DNA of 64,000 nucleotides, taken from positions 930,001 through 994,000 of the forward strand of contig NZ_CP141728.1 in assembly GCF_035621135.1 (NCBI RefSeq), read 5' to 3'. This document shows positions 25,336-35,364 of this stretch, in pieces. The stretch is from Sinanaerobacter sp. ZZT-01 (GTDB taxonomy: Bacteria > Bacillota > Clostridia > Peptostreptococcales > Anaerovoracaceae). The notes beneath the pieces were generated by a model. It saw only the letters and a program-made list of their open reading frames with translations. It was not told where the DNA came from and did no database searches. The position numbers were made by a program, and so were the translations under genes. How positions within the stretch are numbered: the first letter of the stretch is position 1; every line of letters starts with the position of its first letter.

Positions 25336-26316
25336 CTAAAAGAATAAATCTAAAAACTGCTTTGTATCCATACCCCAAATATACTCTTCAATCGATAAGC
25401 TTTTAAGTGCTTCCTGAAATTCTTCTCTCTTATGCCTTACACCCCTGCATCGCTCTTCTAATTCTGAAATATCTTTTGTTCCAAAAAAATCACCAAATAT
25501 TTTGATTGCATTTAACATCCCATTTTCTACAGAAAAAAACACCTCAACGATACCAAAATCAAACTTACAGCTTTTTTTTACCGCATAATGCGGTGACTCC
25601 CCATAATTCCAATCCCATGACGCATATTTCTGTTCTGCCAGTTTCTTGATTGAGCAAATCTCTTCTTCATCTAAAACATGCTTCTTCATTTCCGAGACAT
25701 TCTCCTTAAAATACTGAAAGAGTTGGTTAAAGAATTCATCCGCATTCATCGGCTTTTTTAAATGCTCTAAAATATTGGTTACATGACTGCGTACTGACTT
25801 TACCCCTTTGCTTTCAATTTTCAGCGGGTTCGGCTTCAAACAGGCAGTTAATTCCCCAACATCTGCGGAAAACAGTAAGCAGCCGTGATGCATGATCTTT
25901 CCGTTTCTTCGTGCCTGAGCATTTCCACAAAATTTTTTCTCTTCAATCAACAAGTCATTTCTCCCTGATAAGTACGCATCAACTCCCAAGCTTTTTAAAA
26001 ATAAACAAATTGGTTTTGTAAAAAAATCATAATTAGAAAATAAACCTGCATCATCTTTTTGAATCATCGTATAGTTTATATTTCCCATATCATGAAAAAC
26101 TGCTCCGCCGCCACTCAATCTGCGAACAACGGGAATCCCTTGATTCTTTACATAATCAGAATTGATCTCCTGCATTGTGTTTTGATTTCTTCCTACTACA
26201 ACGGTACGATCATTTCGCCATAAGAGCAAAACCTCTTTTTCGGAATGCTCCAAAAAATATTCTTCTGCCGCCAAATTAAAATAAGGATTTGTATTTGTGT
26301 TTTTTATAAGATACAT
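25336..26316 (-). CDS. lplA: Lipoate-protein ligase
   Basis: A 326-residue ligase that activates free lipoate with ATP and attaches it to lipoyl domains. Family blocks are RRLSGGGAVFHDMGN near residue 72, KFCGNAQARRNGKIMHHG near 130 and the accessory C-terminal domain. The ATG at 26316 has GGGGAAAG upstream; the longer frame is less likely. Its likely client here is GcvH (K64), making it part of the glycine cleavage machinery though 15 kb away. Confidence 0.92.
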   Translation of the reverse strand: MYLIKNTNTNPYFNLAAEEYFLEHSEKEVLLLWRNDRTVVVGRNQNTMQEINSDYVKNQGIPVVRRLSGGGAVFHDMGNINYTMIQKDDAGLFSNYDFFTKPICLFLKSLGVDAYLSGRNDLLIEEKKFCGNAQARRNGKIMHHGCLLFSADVGELTACLKPNPLKIESKGVKSVRSHVTNILEHLKKPMNADEFFNQLFQYFKENVSEMKKHVLDEEEICSIKKLAEQKYASWDWNYGESPHYAVKKSCKFDFGIVEVFFSVENGMLNAIKIFGDFFGTKDISELEERCRGVRHKREEFQEALKSLSIEEYIWGMDTKQFLDLFF

Positions 26317-26420
26317 AGACTTTCCCCATTTCATTTACTCTAAAGATATATTATTTTATCACGTGTTCCTTTGTTTTCCAATCTTTAACTAAAATTTTAA
26401 TTTATTCTATTACAAAGACA

Positions 26421-26449
26421 TTGTCAGACCTTTTCCAATCCTGTATTAT
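26421..26449 (+). promoter_or_regulatory. Promoter of the racemase gene
   Basis: TTGTCA (26421-26426), 17 bases, TATTAT (26444-26449). An overlapping TATAAT just downstream has a poor spacer. Confidence 0.55.
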
Positions 26450-26509
26450 TATAATCAGCAAGTTTAAAAAAGTATTTATCAATCTGGAATATCGAACTGG
26501 AGGATGGAA

Positions 26510-27607
26510 ATGGAACAAACAATCAATCAATATCCATTGCTTGAAATTGACTTGAAAAAATTAAGAAATAATATCGAACAAGTGGTAAACCGCTGCGGTG
26601 AAGCCGGAATCGAAGTTGCCGGTGTCATCAAAGGCTTTAACGGGATTCCTCAAGTGGCAGAACAATTTAAGCTTGGCGGCTGCCGTTATATCGCTTCTTC
26701 TCGTCTTGAACAAATCGAAGATGCAAAAAACTACGGAATTGAAGGTCCTTTTATGCTGATTCGAATTGCAATGCCATCTGAGCTGGAACGATTGGTTTCC
26801 TTAGCGGATTACAGCTTACAAAGTGAAGTAAGCGTCATAGACGCTTTGAACGAAGAGTGCATTCGTCAAAATAAGAAGCATCATGTTATCCTTATGGCTG
26901 ATCTAGGTGATCTTCGTGAAGGGTTCTGGGATAAAGAAGAATTAGCCAAAACTGCACTTCATATTGAAAAAGATCTAAAAAACATCCATCTTTTAGGAGT
27001 CGGTACCAATTTAGGCTGTTACGGCTCGATTAAACCAACTCCGGAAAAAATGAATGAATTGGTTGAGGTAGCAGAAAAAATTGAGGAAACAATCGGCCGT
27101 CAGCTTGAAGTGATTTCGGGCGGGGCAACCAGCTCCTTTACAATGGTTCACGATAAAACGATGCCTAGTAGGATCAATCACCTTAGAATTGGCGAAGGCA
27201 TTATTTTAGCCTACGATCTGCAAAAAGACTGGGGCTATGATATGAGCTACCTGAATATGGATGCTTTTACCTTAAAGGCACAGATCATAGAAGTCAAAGA
27301 CAAACCAACCTATCCGGTTGGAGAAATTTTTATCGATGCATTTGGAAATGTATGTGAATATGAAGACCGTGGCATTCGAAGACGTGCATTGCTTGGACTT
27401 GGGAAGCTCGACGCATGCGACCTCAGCAAGCTTCTCCCCCGTACAAAGAATATCGAAATTTTAGGCGGAAGCTCCGATCATACCATTCTTGATATAGAAG
27501 ATAATAAAGATCATTTGCAGGTCGGCGATGTTGTGGAATTTGACGTTTGCTATACCACTATGCTGTTTTTAACCAACTCAAAAAATGTAACAGTACAGTG
27601 CATTTAA
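26510..27607 (+). CDS. Ornithine/alanine racemase-family PLP enzyme
   Basis: A 365-residue PLP barrel enzyme of the group that includes clostridial ornithine racemase and YhfX-like proteins. The PLP lysine is about K41 in GVIKGFNG. A C-terminal beta domain follows. The second ATG is chosen because the first abuts the GGAGG site. Ornithine racemase would start oxidative ornithine fermentation, but ornithine aminomutase and the rest of that pathway are not here. Supply of another D-amino acid is also possible. Single gene with a promoter and a terminator. Confidence 0.82.
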   Translation: MEQTINQYPLLEIDLKKLRNNIEQVVNRCGEAGIEVAGVIKGFNGIPQVAEQFKLGGCRYIASSRLEQIEDAKNYGIEGPFMLIRIAMPSELERLVSLADYSLQSEVSVIDALNEECIRQNKKHHVILMADLGDLREGFWDKEELAKTALHIEKDLKNIHLLGVGTNLGCYGSIKPTPEKMNELVEVAEKIEETIGRQLEVISGGATSSFTMVHDKTMPSRINHLRIGEGIILAYDLQKDWGYDMSYLNMDAFTLKAQIIEVKDKPTYPVGEIFIDAFGNVCEYEDRGIRRRALLGLGKLDACDLSKLLPRTKNIEILGGSSDHTILDIEDNKDHLQVGDVVEFDVCYTTMLFLTNSKNVTVQCI

Positions 27608-27700
27608 TCGTAAATTGTAATTAACCAATATGATTGAAATATGCAAGTTTACAATCTATTTTTAATATCCGACAAAAGATTCCTTCTACGGATAAGAAAA

Positions 27701-27747
27701 GAGCAGAAACGCCCTCATTACACAGGCATTTTCTGCTCCTTTTTTTA
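27701..27747. terminator. Bidirectional terminator between racemase and hom
   Basis: GAGCAGAAA pairs with TTTCTGCTC, with AAAA before and a T8 run after, between convergent genes. Confidence 0.85.
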
Positions 27748-27876
27748 TATTGTTAAAACGCCCTTCAATTGATATTACCCCTGCTTTCAAAAAAGCACTT
27801 GCCAATTGTGTTTCTTGCCGCAATTAAAAAATGCGTAACACTTCCTATCAAATCATCAATCGTTTATTTATATCGT

Positions 27877-28911
27877 TTATTTGCTATGGTCAATAACACG
27901 AATTAAATCGCTGAAAATGCCATATCCGGTTTGCAAAATTTCTGGATTGTGTTCCACAATCGTCAGCTTTCCCATTAAATCTGTAGTAATGGAAACCGCA
28001 CTGGATGTACCGTCAATATGTGCGATCAGCTCCTGTTCCGGCACTTCTATTGGTTTGACCGTTCCAACAACCTTTCCGTCTTCTATTACACCACGGCAAA
28101 AAAGCTTAATGAAACAGCCTCTCCTCTTTGCTTCTTTTATATCTTTTTCTGTAATTGCAGTGATTCCCGTTCGATCAATATCTCTTGGTGTGATATCTGC
28201 ATGCATCAAGACATTTAAAAGAGCCGTCGTCTTTGCAGCTGCATCCCATCCATCCATATCCATGGATGGGTCCGCTTCAACAAAACCTCTCTTACGCCCC
28301 TCTTGCATTGCTTCTTCATAAGAAGCTCCTTTTGCAAGTTCTTCCAGCACAAAATTGGTCGTAGTATTTAAAATTCCGCTTACTTCTGTCACCTTGCAGA
28401 ATTTTAGCGTATCCACAGTCAAATTAAAGATAGGAGTTCCATCCATGACAGTCGTTTCATAATAAAAACAAACTCCTTTTTCTTCTGCCATCTCCCTCAA
28501 TTCTTTATATGCCCATGCAATCGGCCCCTTATTTGCTGTAACCACATGCTTTTTTCGCTGCATAGCTGCCTTTATATGGTCAATCGCAGGCTGCCCGGTA
28601 AAAATTTGAAGGGGAGTTAATTCCAGCATTACATCATACTCTACGCTGCGGATTACTTCCGTTGATGTCAATTTTGAATACTGCGGTGAATCGGTACGGA
28701 AGGCCCCTTCTTCTTCGATCTGACGGCAGGCTTCTTCTAAATCAATCCCTTCTTCGCATAGAAAACTCCCACGTCTCCCTGTTGTAATGGCAACAATGCG
28801 AATGTCACAATCCATCGTCTTCTCTATTTCTTTTTGTTTTTCCAATATAATTCTGCTAAAGGCTCTGCCTGCGTTTCCAAAGCCGATCATTGCTACATTC
28901 AATCTTCTCAT
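27877..28911 (-). CDS. hom: Homoserine dehydrogenase
   Basis: A 344-residue NAD(P)-dependent enzyme that reduces aspartate semialdehyde to homoserine. The nucleotide-binding start is VAMIGFGNAGRAF, and the catalytic domain has VTANKGPIAWAYKEL and GYGIF near the end; there is no C-terminal ACT domain, so no threonine feedback through that route. The ATG at 28911 follows AGGAGAGAGG; the frame open to 28980 overlaps the preceding gene. Third gene of a run behind two acyl-CoA synthetases, an unusual setting for threonine/methionine synthesis. Confidence 0.87.
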   Translation of the reverse strand: MRRLNVAMIGFGNAGRAFSRIILEKQKEIEKTMDCDIRIVAITTGRRGSFLCEEGIDLEEACRQIEEEGAFRTDSPQYSKLTSTEVIRSVEYDVMLELTPLQIFTGQPAIDHIKAAMQRKKHVVTANKGPIAWAYKELREMAEEKGVCFYYETTVMDGTPIFNLTVDTLKFCKVTEVSGILNTTTNFVLEELAKGASYEEAMQEGRKRGFVEADPSMDMDGWDAAAKTTALLNVLMHADITPRDIDRTGITAITEKDIKEAKRRGCFIKLFCRGVIEDGKVVGTVKPIEVPEQELIAHIDGTSSAVSITTDLMGKLTIVEHNPEILQTGYGIFSDLIRVIDHSK

Positions 28912-28927
28912 TTTTGCTGCCTCTCTC

Positions 28928-30706
28928 CTATTGGTTTGCTTTTGCATATCGTTTGATTTTTCTTGCAGTTGTTTTTTCAAATTCTGTTTCCCGAAGCTCC
29001 ATTCTTTGAATCCGTTTGTAAATTGGCTGCTTTTTATTCAGTTCATCAATCTTTTTCCAAATCAGCTGCTCTGCCATCTCTTTTTCGAATTCAACGCCAA
29101 GCTGCTCTTCCAGCTCTTCTCGATCAGGCTTTATCGCAGCGAAAATAACTGTTTCCCCGTCCTCTTCACGCATCCTTCCAGATACGAGACACTCTTCCAC
29201 ATAGGATATTTTATTCAGATAATATTCCAGTTCCTCCGGGAACACATTCTTTCCGTTTTTCGTGATGATAACGTTCTTTTTTCTTCCTGTAATATGCAAA
29301 AAACCTTCCCGATCCATATAGCCTAAATCTCCGGTATGAAACCAACCATCTTTCAGAACTTCAGCCGTTGCTTCCTGGTTGTTATAATACCCCATCATAA
29401 CGTTTTCTCCACGGATACAGATTTCTCCAATGCCAACATCGTCTGCATCCACAATCTTGCATTCCATTCCAGGCGGCATGCACCCAGCGGAGGAAGCATT
29501 CGGATTCACATCCGGATTTAACGCTGCAATCGGTCCGCATTCGGTTAGTCCATATCCTTGCAGGCAGTTGATTCCAAAAGCCTGAATTCCTTCTATAATG
29601 GCAGGGTCTACCGGTGCACCTCCTGCGATCAAAAGGCGCAGCCTTCCGCCAAACACAGCGACTACGGATTTCAAAAGCAACGGTGCCAAATCCAATTTTA
29701 ATTTCTTTGTATAATAATTGATGCGCAGCAATTTTTTTAGTTTCTTATCCGCACCTTTTTTCTTAGCAGTTTTCCAGATTTTACTGTACAGATTTTCTAA
29801 AATAAGCGGCACGCATAAAAAAATAGTCGGTTTTGCCTCTGCCAGATTTTTTACAATATATTTTAATCCCTCACAATAGGCTATCGCTGCTCCGCAAAAC
29901 AAGGGACATAAAAATCCACAGGTGCATTCATACGTATGGTGAATCGGCAATACGGAAAAGAAGACATCCTCCTTCACAATATGAACCAATGTAACCATTG
30001 CCATCAAATCTGCTGCAATATTTCTGTGAGAGAGCATAACACCTTTTGAAAGCCCCGTGGTTCCTGAAGTAAATAATAATATGCTCATCTCTTCCGGATC
30101 AATTCCCGCATCTAAAAAGGCACGGTTTCCGTTTTTCAAAAGATTATATCCGATTTCAAGAAGGCTTTTTTGGGAAAGCGTATCTTCTGCAATTTCCGTC
30201 CCCTTCATATTGATTAAAAACAGTAGTTTGGTTTGTCCGCTTTCTTTCATACTACGAAACAATGCTTCGTATTTTTTATCAAAGAAAATGCATTCGATCT
30301 CTGCTTCCTTCACCAAATGCAGTAATTCATTTTCAGGAAGCTCTTTATCTAAAGGAACAACCACTCCGACACCAGTCACCGCTGCTAGATAAGTAATCGC
30401 CCACTGGTAACTGTTTTCCCCGATTATGCCGATCCGCTTTCCGGAAAGACCCATGGAAAGCAATGCCGTACCAAGTGCGTCCACATCTTCTTTTGCTTTG
30501 CGGTAGGTGACGCTGCGGTACGGTCCGCCCGGCTCGTCCTTCACCAAGAAAGCCGGACGATCGGCGTACAGCTTTGCACTGGAAATAAACATATCTCGAA
30601 TATCTGTAATTGGCCGGACATTTCGATACCGAACTCGTGGATCCGAGCTGCTTTTTATTTTCTCAACCTGCTGTATTGCCCACTGCGCATGATTTAAATC
30701 TGACAT
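28928..30706 (-). CDS. AMP-binding acyl-CoA synthetase
   Basis: A 592-residue ANL-superfamily ligase. The P-loop LLFTSGTTGLSKG lies near residue 212, the A5-type motif QGYGLTECGP near 375 and the hinge HTGDLGYMDREGFLHITGRKK (first part) near 455; the catalytic lysine lies in the C-terminal KTTARKIKRYA. Like long-chain fatty acid CoA ligases, it forms acyl-CoA through an acyl-AMP. It is a clear paralogue of the next gene upstream, 19 bases away, and 16 bases before hom. Acid substrate unknown. Confidence 0.86.
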   Translation of the reverse strand: MSDLNHAQWAIQQVEKIKSSSDPRVRYRNVRPITDIRDMFISSAKLYADRPAFLVKDEPGGPYRSVTYRKAKEDVDALGTALLSMGLSGKRIGIIGENSYQWAITYLAAVTGVGVVVPLDKELPENELLHLVKEAEIECIFFDKKYEALFRSMKESGQTKLLFLINMKGTEIAEDTLSQKSLLEIGYNLLKNGNRAFLDAGIDPEEMSILLFTSGTTGLSKGVMLSHRNIAADLMAMVTLVHIVKEDVFFSVLPIHHTYECTCGFLCPLFCGAAIAYCEGLKYIVKNLAEAKPTIFLCVPLILENLYSKIWKTAKKKGADKKLKKLLRINYYTKKLKLDLAPLLLKSVVAVFGGRLRLLIAGGAPVDPAIIEGIQAFGINCLQGYGLTECGPIAALNPDVNPNASSAGCMPPGMECKIVDADDVGIGEICIRGENVMMGYYNNQEATAEVLKDGWFHTGDLGYMDREGFLHITGRKKNVIITKNGKNVFPEELEYYLNKISYVEECLVSGRMREEDGETVIFAAIKPDREELEEQLGVEFEKEMAEQLIWKKIDELNKKQPIYKRIQRMELRETEFEKTTARKIKRYAKANQ

Positions 30707-30725
30707 CCCAAATTCCCCATTTCTC

Positions 30726-32438
30726 CTATTTATAAGAACGCTTTATTTTTTTCGTTGTCGTTTTCTCAAATTCTTCTTCTCGAATTTTAAAGCGTTTAAC
30801 CCTCTTATATGTCGCCATATGATCGTTCGTATCGTCAATTACCTGTTTTAAAAGCTTTCGCAATGCTTCTTCTGAAAGCCTTCCGAATTTTTCTTCGATG
30901 GCACTGTATTCCGGTACAATTTCTGCGAAGACAATCGTCTCTCCTGATTTTTCACCCTCTAAGCCGGAAACCAGCACTTCTTTAATATAATCGCTCTTTC
31001 CTAAATAGAATTCGACTTCCTCCGGAAAAATATTCTTGCCGTTCTTTGTGACAATTACATTTTTTTTACGTCCCGATACATATAAAAATCCGTCCTTATC
31101 AAAATACCCGTAATCCCCGGTATAAAGCCAGCCATCTTTTAAAACCTTTGCCGTTTCTTCTGGGTCCTTGTAATATCCAATCATTACCGAGTCACCCTTA
31201 CATATGATTTCGCCTACTCCGTTTTCATCTTTATTGATAATTTGAATTTCTGTACCTGGCATCGGAAGTCCTGCGGCAGCATCTTTATAATATCGATCCA
31301 TATTCACTGCGATAATCGGAGAATTTTCCGTCATTCCATAGCCTTGTATCATTCTGATCCCCATCGCATTAAAGTCTGAAACCACCTGTGGATCAATTGC
31401 TGCTGCCCCTGCAATCAACAAGCGCATATGGCCGCCCAATGCCTGGTGTACACTTTTAAACATTTTCTTAGTCGTCTTTATATTAAACTTATTTAACGTT
31501 TTTGAAACGGCAATTGCAGCCCGCATTTTATCTGCTTTCCCGCTTGCCTCCGCTTTCTTCCATACCTTTTTGTGCATAGACTCAAAGATCAGCGGCACAC
31601 CCAGCATAACCGTTGCCTTCGCTTCCGACATATTTTTAACGATATATTTTAAACCTTCGCAAATCGCAATGCTGCATCCTTGATATAATGCAGTCATATT
31701 ATGACATGTAAATTCGTAGGTATGATGCATTGGCAGCACAGAAAGTCCTATTTGATCATCGCTCACATTTACATATTTCGACATATTGTATACATTCGCG
31801 CAAATATTTTTATGTGAGAGCATCACGCCTTTAGCCATTCCGGTTGTCCCTGAAGTAAATAAAAGCATATGCATTTCCTCTGGGTCAATCTCAGCATCAA
31901 TGAAGTAGCGGTTTTCTTCTAAAAGAAGTTTTCTTCCACGTTCGAGCAATTGTTTTAAAGACAAAATATGATCGTGGTCAGAAGCGGCATCCATGCTGAT
32001 AATGCAATCGATTCCCTCAATCCCTTCCAACGCTTCAAATACTTTTCTCTCTACCTTCGCAGAAAAAATAACGGCACTGACCTCCGCCCGAATCAATAAA
32101 TTTTGAATCTCACCCGAGGACAACTCCCGATCCAGAGGAACAATGACACCGGCTCCATTTGCAATCGCAAGATAAGATACAATCCACTCATAGCGATTTT
32201 CTCCGATTAAGGCTACCTTTTTTCCCTTCAGTTTTAAATCCATAAATGCAGTCCCTAAGCTGTCAATATCTTCTTTCAACTGCTGAAAGGAAATCGGCCG
32301 ATACACACCACCCGGTTTATCCTTCACTAAATATGCCGCCCGATCCTTGTAGAGCTCCGCCGAGCTGTATATCATATCTTTTAAGTCTCTGATCGGTCGG
32401 TTTTCATAAAGATCCACTTTATATTTATTGTTACTCAT
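30726..32438 (-). CDS. AMP-binding acyl-CoA synthetase (paralogue)
   Basis: A 570-residue ANL ligase with LLFTSGTTGMAKG near residue 193, QGYGMTENSP near 360, YTGDYGYFDKDG near 440 and the catalytic C-terminal lysine region KTTTKKIKRS. Its N-terminus (NRPIRDLKDMIYSSAELY) matches the start of the neighbouring paralogue, so the pair arose by tandem duplication and has since diverged widely. First gene of the run; GGAG precedes the ATG. Confidence 0.86.
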   Translation of the reverse strand: MSNNKYKVDLYENRPIRDLKDMIYSSAELYKDRAAYLVKDKPGGVYRPISFQQLKEDIDSLGTAFMDLKLKGKKVALIGENRYEWIVSYLAIANGAGVIVPLDRELSSGEIQNLLIRAEVSAVIFSAKVERKVFEALEGIEGIDCIISMDAASDHDHILSLKQLLERGRKLLLEENRYFIDAEIDPEEMHMLLFTSGTTGMAKGVMLSHKNICANVYNMSKYVNVSDDQIGLSVLPMHHTYEFTCHNMTALYQGCSIAICEGLKYIVKNMSEAKATVMLGVPLIFESMHKKVWKKAEASGKADKMRAAIAVSKTLNKFNIKTTKKMFKSVHQALGGHMRLLIAGAAAIDPQVVSDFNAMGIRMIQGYGMTENSPIIAVNMDRYYKDAAAGLPMPGTEIQIINKDENGVGEIICKGDSVMIGYYKDPEETAKVLKDGWLYTGDYGYFDKDGFLYVSGRKKNVIVTKNGKNIFPEEVEFYLGKSDYIKEVLVSGLEGEKSGETIVFAEIVPEYSAIEEKFGRLSEEALRKLLKQVIDDTNDHMATYKRVKRFKIREEEFEKTTTKKIKRSYK

Positions 32439-33097
32439 AACGTATACTCCGTTCCTAGTCTTTTCTTACATTTTATATGTAATGATAGAATCTCGTTGTT
32501 TATTTTATCACTCTCGCCTTGATAAGGCAATGCTTTTCCCGCTTGCACGCAGAAAGCAATCCCTGCTCCACATTGATTGATACCGTTGCTGACTCCAAAA
32601 TTCTTTATGCCTTCTTGTTGTTTTTATTCGTGTTTACGCTTCTAAAGCAAGCTGGATATATTACGGAAAAAAGTGATTGCCTGAAAAAGCCTTGAATCCC
32701 TTTGAAACAGTAGTAGAATGTAATAAGAAAGCATAAGATAGAACTGTAACCGCTTTAATTTGTAGAAAAATCTACGATTCTTTTTTTGTCATTATACCCT
32801 ATAATTTACCCCAATTTGCCAACTGTTTCCGTAATAAAAACATTTGTTGCAATTTATGCCTTAATTATTGATAGAAAAACACAATTTACGTTGTTTTTCC
32901 CCAATCGATCTCGACAAAAGGACTTTACATAATTGTAAAATAGGTGTATCTTTATTATTGTAGGCTTTTATGCGATTTTACCAATATTATTTCTGTAAAC
33001 CTAAGAGTCTTCCACCTTTTCAAGTGTAGACAAAGCTACGAAAGAAACGGTTAAAATTCTACAATTTTTGACAAGGCTAGATAAGGAGAGAGAGTTT
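32439..33097. other. Long divergent intergenic region before rnfC
   Basis: About 660 bases between the acyl-CoA synthetase and Rnf operons. It contains GCCTT/AAGGC near 32520 and a small hairpin GTAGA-AAAA-TCTAC followed by TTCTTTTTTT (about 32762-32790), which could end a short plus-strand transcript. A candidate rnf promoter is near 32924-32952. No protein gene seen. Confidence 0.45.
32924..32952 (+). promoter_or_regulatory. Candidate rnf promoter
   Basis: TTTACA, 17 bases, TATCTT; an overlapping TTGTAA/TATTGT pair is equally possible. About 145 bases before rnfC. Confidence 0.35.
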
Positions 33098-34411
33098 ATG
33101 AGTTCAGTTTCAAAACATCTAAAGGGTATCCATGTCGACCATTGTAAAAACACTGCCGGGCAACCCATTGTTCAGATGCCAGTACCGGAAAAAGTGTATA
33201 TTCCAATGGTTCAGCACATTGGTGCGCCTTGCCAGCCAACGGTCGCAGTCGGCGATCATGTTAAGGTTGGCCAATTAATTGGAGACAATACTGCTCCAAT
33301 GTGTGCTCCGATTCACTCCAGTGTATCCGGAGAAGTTACTGCTCTTGTTAAGGGCATGACTGCACAGGGTATCGTCGATACCAGTATCGAGATCACAACA
33401 GACGGCAAACAGGAAGTTGCCGAGACCGTAGTTCCTCCTACCGTAGGCAATAAAGAAGAATTCTTAGCAGCGGTACGTTCCTGTGGTCTTGTTGGATTGG
33501 GCGGTGCTGCATTTCCTACCCACATCAAGTACAACCCAAGAAATCCGGAACAGGTTGATACTTTAATTTTAAATGGTGCAGAATGTGAGCCTTATATTAC
33601 GGTTGACCACATGACAATGCTTGAGCATGCGGAAGAAATCGTAGAAGGAACAAAAAACATTCTAAAATATTTAAATTTGAAACAAGCTATCATCGGTATT
33701 GAGGGAAATAAGCCAGATGCCATTGCCAAGTTTAACGAGTTGGTAAAAAATGAGCCAAACATCAGTGTTTGCGAATTGCTTCAACAATACCCGCAGGGAG
33801 CAGAGCGTGTCCTCATTTATGAGTGCACAGGAAAGCACTTGATTGCCGGAAAGCTGCCAGCTGACGTCGGTGTCATCGTTTCAAATGTAACAACAGTTTT
33901 AAAACTCCAGCAATTTCTCGATTCCGGTATGCCTCTTGTATCTAAGAGTCTGACGGTAGACGGAAATGTAGTAAAAGAGCCGAAGAATGTCGAAGTTCCT
34001 ATTGGTACGCCGATTATTGATATCATTGAATTCTGCGGCGGATATACGGGAGAACCAAAGAAAATCTTGATGGGTGGACCGATGATGGGCCGTGCACTTC
34101 CAGATGACGGTAAATGTATCATCAAAGGAAATAATGCCATCCTCGCTTTCGACGCAACCTTTGCAAACATGAATCCGGAAACCGCTTGCATCAACTGCGG
34201 ACGCTGTGTAAAAGCCTGTCCGATGAATTTAATGCCGACAGCTCTTTTCAAGGCTTTTGAGCGCAAAGATGTCGATACATTGAAAAAATATCATGTTATG
34301 TCTTGTATGGACTGTGGCTGCTGTACGTATGTCTGTCCTGCAAGAAAGCAGTTAAGCTTTATCAATAAATTAGGAAAAAGTCTAGTATTAGCGGAAGGAG
34401 GAAAGAAATAA
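33098..34411 (+). CDS. rnfC: Rnf complex subunit RnfC
   Basis: A 437-residue soluble subunit thought to accept or deliver NADH electrons. It has the N-terminal barrel, a Complex I 51-kDa-like NADH/FMN region (GLGGAAFPTHIK, NGAECEPYITVDH) and two 4Fe-4S motifs at the C-terminus (CINCGRCVKAC and CMDCGCCTYVC). The ATG at 33098 follows AAGGAG; an upstream in-frame TTG is not needed. First gene of rnfCDGEAB, the clostridial order. The six genes abut or overlap by one base. Confidence 0.95.
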   Translation: MSSVSKHLKGIHVDHCKNTAGQPIVQMPVPEKVYIPMVQHIGAPCQPTVAVGDHVKVGQLIGDNTAPMCAPIHSSVSGEVTALVKGMTAQGIVDTSIEITTDGKQEVAETVVPPTVGNKEEFLAAVRSCGLVGLGGAAFPTHIKYNPRNPEQVDTLILNGAECEPYITVDHMTMLEHAEEIVEGTKNILKYLNLKQAIIGIEGNKPDAIAKFNELVKNEPNISVCELLQQYPQGAERVLIYECTGKHLIAGKLPADVGVIVSNVTTVLKLQQFLDSGMPLVSKSLTVDGNVVKEPKNVEVPIGTPIIDIIEFCGGYTGEPKKILMGGPMMGRALPDDGKCIIKGNNAILAFDATFANMNPETACINCGRCVKACPMNLMPTALFKAFERKDVDTLKKYHVMSCMDCGCCTYVCPARKQLSFINKLGKSLVLAEGGKK

Positions 34412-35364
34412 TGAGTAAGATGAAAAACGGAAACTTAATTGTTTCTTCCGCACCGCATGTAGTGTCTCCTGTGAACACCTCTAACATTATGCGGGATGTC
34501 TGTATCGCACTCATCCCTGCAATGATCATGGAGGTTGTCGTTTTCGGTTTACGTGCACTTGCACTGACCGCCGTTTGTGTCGCTGCATGTATATTGTTTG
34601 AATCGATCACCAGAAGATTGTTAGGTCGTCCGGATACTATATCCGACTTAAGCGCTGTTGTAACCGGTATACTACTATCTTATAATTTACCTGCCGGCCT
34701 TCCTTTCTGGATGGCAATCATTGGATGTTTTGTAGCAATTGTCATTGTAAAACAAGTATTTGGTGGTCTTGGACAAAACTTTGCCAATCCTGCAATTGTA
34801 GGACGTATTGTTTTATTCATTTCCTTCGCAACTCCAATGACGACTTGGGTTCTTCCAAAATCACAGCAGACAGTAGATGCGATTACCGGAGCTACCCCTT
34901 TGGGCTTATTTTCAAAAGGTATGGATGTTCCTTCCAACATGGATATGTTCTTAGGATTCATCGGCGGATGTACGGGTGAAGTCAGTGCACTTGCATTGTT
35001 ACTCGGCGGCGTTTATCTGGTTTTCAAAAAGGTCATTGAACCTACCATTCCGGTAAGCTTCATTGCCACAGTATTTGTATTCGCATTGGTAACCGGTCTG
35101 GATCCAGTCTTCCATATCTTTGCAGGCGGCGTTATGCTCGGTGCAATTTTTATGGCAACAGACTACGTTACTTCTCCGATTACTACAAGAGGAAAAATTA
35201 TTTTCGGTATCGGTTGCGGTCTCCTGACGATGCTCATTCGTCTGTATTCTTCTTATCCGGAAGGCGTTTCTTTCGCAATCCTGTTAATGAATATTCTGAC
35301 ACCGCATATTGATAATCTGACTCGTTTAAAGTTAAACGGTGTCCCTGCAGGAGGTGACAAATAA
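34411..35364 (+). CDS. rnfD: Rnf complex subunit RnfD
   Basis: A 317-residue membrane subunit with about nine to ten helices. The covalent FMN site is the Thr in DAITGATPLG near residue 160, modified by ApbE. Ion movement is thought to be linked to this subunit. It overlaps rnfC by one base (ATGA-type junction). Its flavin would be attached by the ApbE encoded at 46.2-47.2 kb. Confidence 0.95.
   Translation: MSKMKNGNLIVSSAPHVVSPVNTSNIMRDVCIALIPAMIMEVVVFGLRALALTAVCVAACILFESITRRLLGRPDTISDLSAVVTGILLSYNLPAGLPFWMAIIGCFVAIVIVKQVFGGLGQNFANPAIVGRIVLFISFATPMTTWVLPKSQQTVDAITGATPLGLFSKGMDVPSNMDMFLGFIGGCTGEVSALALLLGGVYLVFKKVIEPTIPVSFIATVFVFALVTGLDPVFHIFAGGVMLGAIFMATDYVTSPITTRGKIIFGIGCGLLTMLIRLYSSYPEGVSFAILLMNILTPHIDNLTRLKLNGVPAGGDK

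Noticed and set aside
26510-27607. Racemase as the VanT partner of the vanW-ligase pair
   Set aside because: VanT is a membrane-fused serine racemase of another subfamily; this protein is soluble, ornithine-racemase-like and 33 kb away.
27881-28321. A 146-codon plus-strand frame over hom
   Set aside because: Shadow of homoserine dehydrogenase; no start context.
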